Below, one piece after another: positions 58,200 to 64,000 of a stretch of DNA of 64,000 bases (the stretch's first letter is position 1; every line of letters starts with the position of its first letter). The DNA is from Liolophura sinensis (lineage: Eukaryota; Mollusca; Polyplacophora; Chitonida; Chitonidae). The stretch is from NCBI RefSeq assembly GCF_032854445.1, contig NC_088295.1, positions 36,693,385 through 36,757,384 of the forward strand, written 5' to 3'. A program made the position numbers and the translations under genes. The notes beneath the pieces were generated by a model. That model saw only the letters and a program-made list of their open reading frames with translations. It was not told where the DNA came from and did not search any database.

Positions 58200-60770
58200 A
58201 TATAATCCAGCGTGTCATGTAAAAGTATGTAACTATATAGGCCTTATACGAAGCAACGCTACACGTGGACAACGGGGCGTGTAATATACAACATTGATAA
58301 ACATCAAAAGGAACAGACAGCTGTTGCTGTTGTGTTTTATAGTATTGTTTGTATTTGAAGTAGAGTTCAAGTAATTAAGTGACAGTTTTATTAGATGTCT
58401 TATCTGACTGAAGAGATACGGTTATGTACTCGGGCATATATACTTCAGGTTATCATAGCAGAAATTACCCTCTTTCCACACCACACGTGCTTGGACCTAC
58501 CTTATTAAACTGAAAGTTATCAATATATATGTAAGTGTCTGTTGATTGTAAAGCTGCGTGAAATATATACATATACAGAGGTCCTATAACCCGTCGTATT
58601 ATCACTAATATGGTATCTTATTAACAGATTGTAAATCTTCATATTTGCCCCTATGATAACCAAAGCTCTTCGGGATTATCCTTCATTCACGCGAGTGTAC
58701 TGCATGCGTGTGCTTATAACTCAGTGATCAGTATACGAGCAGAATTAATTCACATTGTTTTGACAGTGGACTCAGAACCGGTACTGGGAACGTACCAAAG
58801 TTTCTAAAAAATTTGACCAAAATTAACCAGTTATGCACTTTGTTATGCCAGTTAATTCACTGCCTCAGAAAGGATGGAATGTCAAAATTTCTATTTCGAA
58901 AGCCTGAGTGTTATTTGTCAGACGTGTGTGTGTGTTGAATGAAATGGACATGATAGTGTATTAGGCCATGTATGTGTGTGATACTCCTATACATGACAGT
59001 GTGCTACTTATGTAGTGTATTTTCCAATTGTACGCATATTGTTTACAGATACACATACGGTAGATTCTATGCGTTCTCTTCTAGCTGAATAGCGTAGCTA
59101 CGTTTTTGTGGCTGTTGAATAGATGCTTGCGGTTCCACACTGTAAAGCATTGCTTTTTCATTCCGGATACACGTATGTTGTGCCGTTGGAGGTGGCCTAT
59201 TTCATTTCAATATGTCAACTGTGTGAATATATTTTCTTCATCTTTTCGTAATTTCCAACCCCATAGGACATACGAGTAGGTCTGTAAGGACAAACCTTGA
59301 GGATGTAGTCCGTACGCATACTGGGGCTTTTACAAATGCTGTATACCTCTGCTTATGGCCGTAAGTGGGAAGGTCTGCCAGCAGCCTGCGGATGGTGGTG
59401 GGTTTCCCCCGGGCTCTGCCCGGTTTGCTCCCACCATAATGCTGGTGAAATATTCCTGAGTACGGAGTAAAACACCAATTAAATAAATAAATACCTCTGC
59501 TTATTTCCGTATATTCATGGACTTATATATTAGTTGAGAAAACCATTCTTATTTTCCTAAAAATCTAATCTTTGTCCATACGAACAAGTCTTTACTCCTA
59601 ATAAAATTTCTGAGCACGTTTTGCCCCCTCGTGTGAGGTATATTTACTATGTCACCCCCAATTCATCCACCAATACGTGCTTATTATGTAAACGATATGG
59701 AACTGGAAATGTTGACTGGTATAACACATGTATATAACTGAAATTAGCATTGGCACGTGTGGCATGTAGATTTATAGGTCATGTCTATCTACGTCACACA
59801 CACTAAGCTGATTAGTGATAATAATACTGTACATGGAATTTGCGGTAAAATCTGTCAGACATAAATGAATCCCAAAGTGAATACCATGAAAAATGCAGTG
59901 AATGTGATTTTGATGTCAAGTTTCCCTTCTCTTTAAAGAAAATAATCTGTTAAATTTAACCTCTTGTCTCAGTGATGTTAGAATGTATCCTGTCATATTG
60001 CAGCAGATTATTTTGTTAAATATAACATAACATATTAAGACTGCATTAGACTATTAGGACACTATGTTTAATGTGACAGTTTTATAATAACATATATTCT
60101 ATCATCACTCAGACAACAAACTTTCTGTTAAAATTAACACATTAGTTTTTAAGTGCATATTTTTTCAGCTTTCCAAACTGATTTTTGCAGGAAAAGGAGT
60201 TTGAGAACAAAATGCGTGGCAGTAGATAAAAATGTAATTCTTGAAGAGTCAAATGTTCATGCTGTGAATTCAACGATGTTGGGCTTTGTTTATGATGGAT
60301 TGTCTGACTAGCTAAATGTTGTTATTGTTGATAACAATGTTGATATATAATGTGATCCACTGAATATGAATTCAGTGTTGATATTAATGATAAATGGATT
60401 GACTTTAGTAACATACATGACATATAGGTGTTCAGTCGGAAAGTGTTGTTATCTGAGTGCAGTTGGTGTTGCCAGTTCTTTGTTCAAGCTCTCAGCTATG
60501 GCGAACCCATTGTAGGAGGAGACTAGCATATACGTGGACAGATTGTGTTAATCGTTATGACAGGATTTACTGAAGGAATGTGAAGTTTACCGTTGTTTCC
60601 AGGGTTGCGTTCAGCCTTACAGCCATGTAAACGAACAGCAGTACTTTCGAAAAGCCAGTACAAGTGCAATGTCTAAGGTGATTTTTTGATTCACTGTTTA
60701 TTTCAGGAATGAATCTCCTTCTGTAGCCAATATACGTTTTTATTACATTCAATGTGCCGTGCATATTTTT
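58200..60770. other. Intergenic or intronic, one SINE, no supported exon
   Basis: Besides the SINE at 59357-59490 there is a possible acceptor near 60190 (TTTTTGCAG) followed by a short open frame, too weak to call. Confidence 0.4.
59357..59490 (+). mobile_element. 5'-truncated family I SINE with 14-bp target-site duplication
   Basis: Begins GGCCGTAAGTGGGAAGGTCT and ends CACCAATTAAATAAAT. ATACCTCTGCTTAT flanks it at 59343-59356 and 59491-59504. The tRNA head is missing, as in the copy at 282-441. Confidence 0.9.
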
Positions 60771-60774
60771 TAAT

Positions 60775-61205
60775 CTTGTATCTTGTGTCTTGGTGATAGG
60801 CCAGTGTGTCTCTCACAGGGATATGCTTTATCTTAGTGATAGGCTAATACGTCTTTTACAGCGAATTGCTTTTGTCTTGGCGATAGGCCAATGCAGCTCT
60901 TACAACGATGTGCTTTTGTCTTGATGATAGGCCAATGCGTCTCTCACAGAGACATACTTTTATCTTAGTTATAGGCTAATGCGTCTCTGACAGAGATACG
61001 CTTTTATCTTAGCGATAGGCTAATGCTTCTCTGAAAGCGATGTGCTTTTATCTTAGTGATAGGCTAATGCGTCTCTGACAGCGATGTACTTTTGTCTTAG
61101 CGATAGGCTAATGGGTCTCCGACAGCGATGTGCTTTTATCTTAGTGATAGGCTAATGCGTCTATGACAACGATGAGCTTTTATCTTAGCGATAGGCTAAT
61201 GCGTC
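60775..61205. repeat. 44-bp minisatellite, about 10 units
   Basis: The unit is close to CTTTTATCTTAGTGATAGGC then TAATGCGTCTCTGACAGCGA. Units drift gradually along the array (TTGGTGATAGGCC at the left, TTAGCGATAGGCTAA at the right). Confidence 0.9.
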
Positions 61206-61209
61206 TCTT

Positions 61210-62290
61210 GCATCTTGACCAAAGCTTAAGACAGTGTCTTTTGAAAATATGGTAAATGAGCTCAAACGTCGCGACAGAAAGTGCATTTTTAGAGTCTAAT
61301 AAAGGTTGTAAAATATTACCTTTTCCCCAGTAGTATATCAGCATACCTTCCAAACAAATCTCAAAACACCTTTCTGAGATCAAGAAAACCGAGGTCAAGA
61401 ATCAGGCCTACATGTGTGCATGCATTTCCCGTGTATGCATTGTAAATGGTTTCTCGATCATCGTATCGCCAGTATATATCCTTCTTCTATACCAGTTCGC
61501 TTTATGTCTCAGAGAGCATTTACTAATGCTTAGAATCTGAAAAATGAATCTCGAAAGATTATATTTGCTAAAATAATATTTTTTCGTTTAACCCCGCCTC
61601 ACTCGTACTGGGAGACATTGGATTACTCTTGTCCAAACTGTGGACGTCTTTCATTAATTAGTGGATGAACTTCACGGGTGTTGGATAGACAGGATTATTA
61701 GCTGAGAACACGTTCCTAATTTACCTAGCTCATTAGTGTCTGTCGTTGTATGGGAAGAGGTGTCCAACTTCGTCGTGGCTCGTGGGAAGGCAATTATGGA
61801 AGGCCGGTGTTATAACTCTAAGTGTTGTTTCTAATCCTGTTTCACAGATGGGGGAGGTCATAAAGGAGTGGGGAAGTGGACTTAAGTTTTAACGCCTTTA
61901 CCAGTAACATCATAATTGTAAACAGACAAAAGTGTTGATCCTATAATCTCCACTTATCCCATGTGTAACCGTCGCTTATGAAGTCATCTCCGGCGAGCAG
62001 GTTAGAACTTGATCAAACATAGGGGCCTATTCGGAAAACAAAGCACTCATTAACATCCAGAAAAGTAAACTGTGGGATTTAGTCATTATGACTTCTACGG
62101 TTTTACTATCACCAAGATGACCATGCTTTACTGAAACATGTCATTTGCAACGCCCCCACTGGTAAACTCGAAGCAGTAAATTAGTAAGCCCTTGCTGAAA
62201 CATGTTTTCAGTTGCGACGTACCTGTCGGTTAACTCCAGAGAGTTAGTCAGCCAATTTTATCGTCACAAGTTTTCAGCTGCGACGTATTA
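61210..62290. other. Intergenic, nothing supported
   Basis: No exon or repeat recognised between the two minisatellites. Confidence 0.45.
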
Positions 62291-62296
62291 GTTCGT

Positions 62297-62880
62297 TAAA
62301 CGAAGTAGATTACAGACACAATCAGCCACATACCAAGTTTCCTATCAGACGAAGTAGATCAAGCACAATCAGTCTTATTCACCGTCTCCCCGTCAAACGA
62401 AGTAGATCAAGCACAATCAGTCCTATTCACTGTCTCCCCGTCAAACGAAGTAGATCAGTCACAATCAGTCCTACACCCAGCCTCTCTGTGAGGCGAAGTA
62501 GATCAGTCACAATCAGTCCTACACCCAGCCTCTCTGTGAGGCGAAGTAGATCAAGCACAATCAGTCCTATACACTGTCTCCCTGTCAGGCGAAGTAGATC
62601 AAGCACAATCAGTCCTATACACTGTCTCCCTGTCAGGCGAAGTAGATCAAGCACAATCAGTCCTATACACTGTCTCCCTGTCAGGCGAAGTAGATCAAGC
62701 ACAATCAGTCCTATACACTGTCTCCCTGTCAGGCGAAGTAGATCAAGTACAATCAGTCCTATACACTGTCTCCCTGTCAGGCGAAGTAGATCAGTCACAA
62801 TCAGTCCCATACCCAGCCTCTCCGTCAGGCGAAGTAGATCAGATACAATCAGTCTTACGTCCAGTCTCTTGTTTAGACGC
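62297..62880. repeat. 48-bp minisatellite, about 11 units, open on both strands
   Basis: The unit begins AAGTAGATCAAGCACAATCA and continues GTCCTATACACTGTCTCCCT. At 48 bp, 16 codons exactly, it keeps a plus-strand frame (RRSRSSTISPIHCLPV per unit, 160 codons, 62488-62970) and a minus-strand frame (GLIVLDLLRLTGRQCI, 151 codons) open. The frames are best seen as by-products of the repeat. Confidence 0.9.
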
Positions 62881-62884
62881 ACAG

Positions 62885-63010
62885 ATTTGTTTATTTATTT
62901 GATTGGAGTACTCAAGTCCGCCGTACTCAAGAATATTTCGCTTATAGGACGGCAGCCAGCATTATGGTGAGACATAACCGGGGAAAAGCCACGAACACCT
63001 GCAGGTTGTT
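62885..63010 (-). mobile_element. Family I SINE copy, truncated
   Basis: TTTATTTGATTGGAGTACTC, GCCAGCATTATGGTGAGAC and ACCTGCAGGTTGT; abuts the 48-bp minisatellite. Confidence 0.85.
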
Positions 63011-63580
63011 CAAATCAGTCCTATAATCATTCTCGGTCACTTGAGAGCTCTCCAACAGCCACGCATGCAGGTATAGTCAACTTGTACAGTCTACTCATTC
63101 AGTCTATCCATCACTCAGTCAGTCAAGCTATGTAGGGGCTCAGTTAATAACACACACGTGGGCTATGTGTTTCTCAAGTAGGATATTCACTAAGCCTGTA
63201 GCCAGATTTCAGTATAAATGAACCAAGCAGTTTTGTTGATGGTTATGTTATAAAGAGCAGACTGTCAAGTTTTCCCCACCCAGAGCTTATTATTCACCAA
63301 CAAGGCTGATTATTCTGCCCAAATAGTCTTGGCGAGATACAAAGATATTAGGAAATCACGCTATGCAGTACATACATGCATCCTCATAAACCATATTGTT
63401 AGCCCTGCAGCGTCAACAGTAAAACGCGTTCATGGATGCGGTGGTTTTTCATTATATAAGCAAGAGCATATTTTTTTTAAATAAATTATTTCCTCAACAA
63501 AAGACACTTTGAATGACTATTTGGTGTGGCACGTAATTGGTATTGTGGCTAATATCAGTGAGAACCGTCGGTTTCACATG

Positions 63581-63656
63581 AAACCTGTGAGTGAACACAC
63601 GTATATACTGGAATTTAATTTCTCACTGAAACCTGTGAGTGAACACACGTATATAC
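63581..63656. repeat. 28-bp perfect direct repeat, 48 bp apart
   Basis: AAACCTGTGAGTGAACACAC plus GTATATAC occurs at 63581-63608 and 63629-63656, with partial similarity continuing to 63690. Confidence 0.85.
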
Positions 63657-63710
63657 CTGAATTCCTGACTGAAACTGTGCAGATGTTTATAAAATTCCTT
63701 CGAAAATTTC

Positions 63711-63732
63711 ATGGACCATTCTGAAGAAAAGG
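63711..63732 (+). CDS. Possible short start exon (MDHSEEK...) running off the right side
   Basis: TTTCATGGACC provides an ATG at 63711, followed by seven codons (MDHSEEK) and the strong donor AAAAGG|gtaagt. Such short initial coding exons are common, but the rest of the gene would lie beyond 64000, so this rests only on the donor and the context. Confidence 0.25.
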
Positions 63733-64000
63733 GTAAGTCGTTTAAATAATCTATACTTAAAATTTAGAAACTATTCCAAAGAGTTTTCAATATACCACAG
63801 TGTGGACTGAATTCCACCTCTAAAGTTTGTCTCATTGTATATGGATAAAGTATATAACGATTTTGTCATATTTGCTGCAATGAATATCAGGAAATATTTT
63901 TGAATAAACATACAGTTTAATAAAATTGTATTTAGGTGTAAATGAACAACCGAAATCGACCCGTGAACTTTTTTCATTGGGTTTTTTTTTTTTTTTTCAT

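Overview
The window is eukaryotic nuclear DNA. Coding sequence is sparse and broken into short exons with GT/AG borders, introns run from about 0.2 to 5.6 kb, and several families of tRNA-headed SINEs, microsatellites and minisatellites fill the spaces. The protein matches (below) are animal genes. The commonest SINE has a tail reading roughly GGTGTTTTACGCCGTACTCAAG and resembles elements I associate with molluscs, so a marine lophotrochozoan, most likely a mollusc, is my best guess. The species cannot be named from the sequence alone.

Layout. (1) Positions 1-19.4 kb, minus strand: the 5' part of a PTPN13-like gene (KIND domain, RS-rich linker, start of the FERM domain). I place 13 coding exons whose phases all join, plus an upstream non-coding exon. 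The PDZ and phosphatase parts lie beyond the left edge. (2) 20.7-21.2 kb and 22.5-26.9 kb, plus strand: two unrecognised two-exon genes with consistent splice phases. (3) 29.9-37.95 kb, minus strand: a complete CPSF4 gene (seven coding exons, five CCCH fingers, two zinc knuckles). A decayed Tc1-type transposon sits in its fifth intron. (4) 38.3-51.65 kb, plus strand: a nine-exon JMJD8 gene, head to head with CPSF4 across about 0.4 kb. Its third exon carries an in-frame stop and a phase break best explained by a 2-bp deletion. (5) 42-57 kb: the large JMJD8 introns and the flank hold small ORFs, some resembling one another; their status is open. (6) 57-64 kb: no firm gene. There is a 44-bp and a 48-bp minisatellite, SINEs, a possible CpG-containing first exon near 58 kb, and a possible short start exon at 63.71 kb.

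The named genes do not form a pathway. CPSF4 acts in mRNA 3' end formation in the nucleus, JMJD8 is an ER-lumen JmjC-fold protein, and PTPN13 is a submembrane scaffold phosphatase. CPSF4 and JMJD8 probably share a bidirectional promoter.

The most unusual structure is a 51-bp tandem array (10.8-11.55 kb) just downstream of a KIND-domain exon. Its unit resembles the end of that exon together with its 5' splice site, so the array looks like an amplified exon/intron junction holding a dozen or so splice-donor look-alikes. All statements rest on reading the sequence and on remembered family features; no database search was run.
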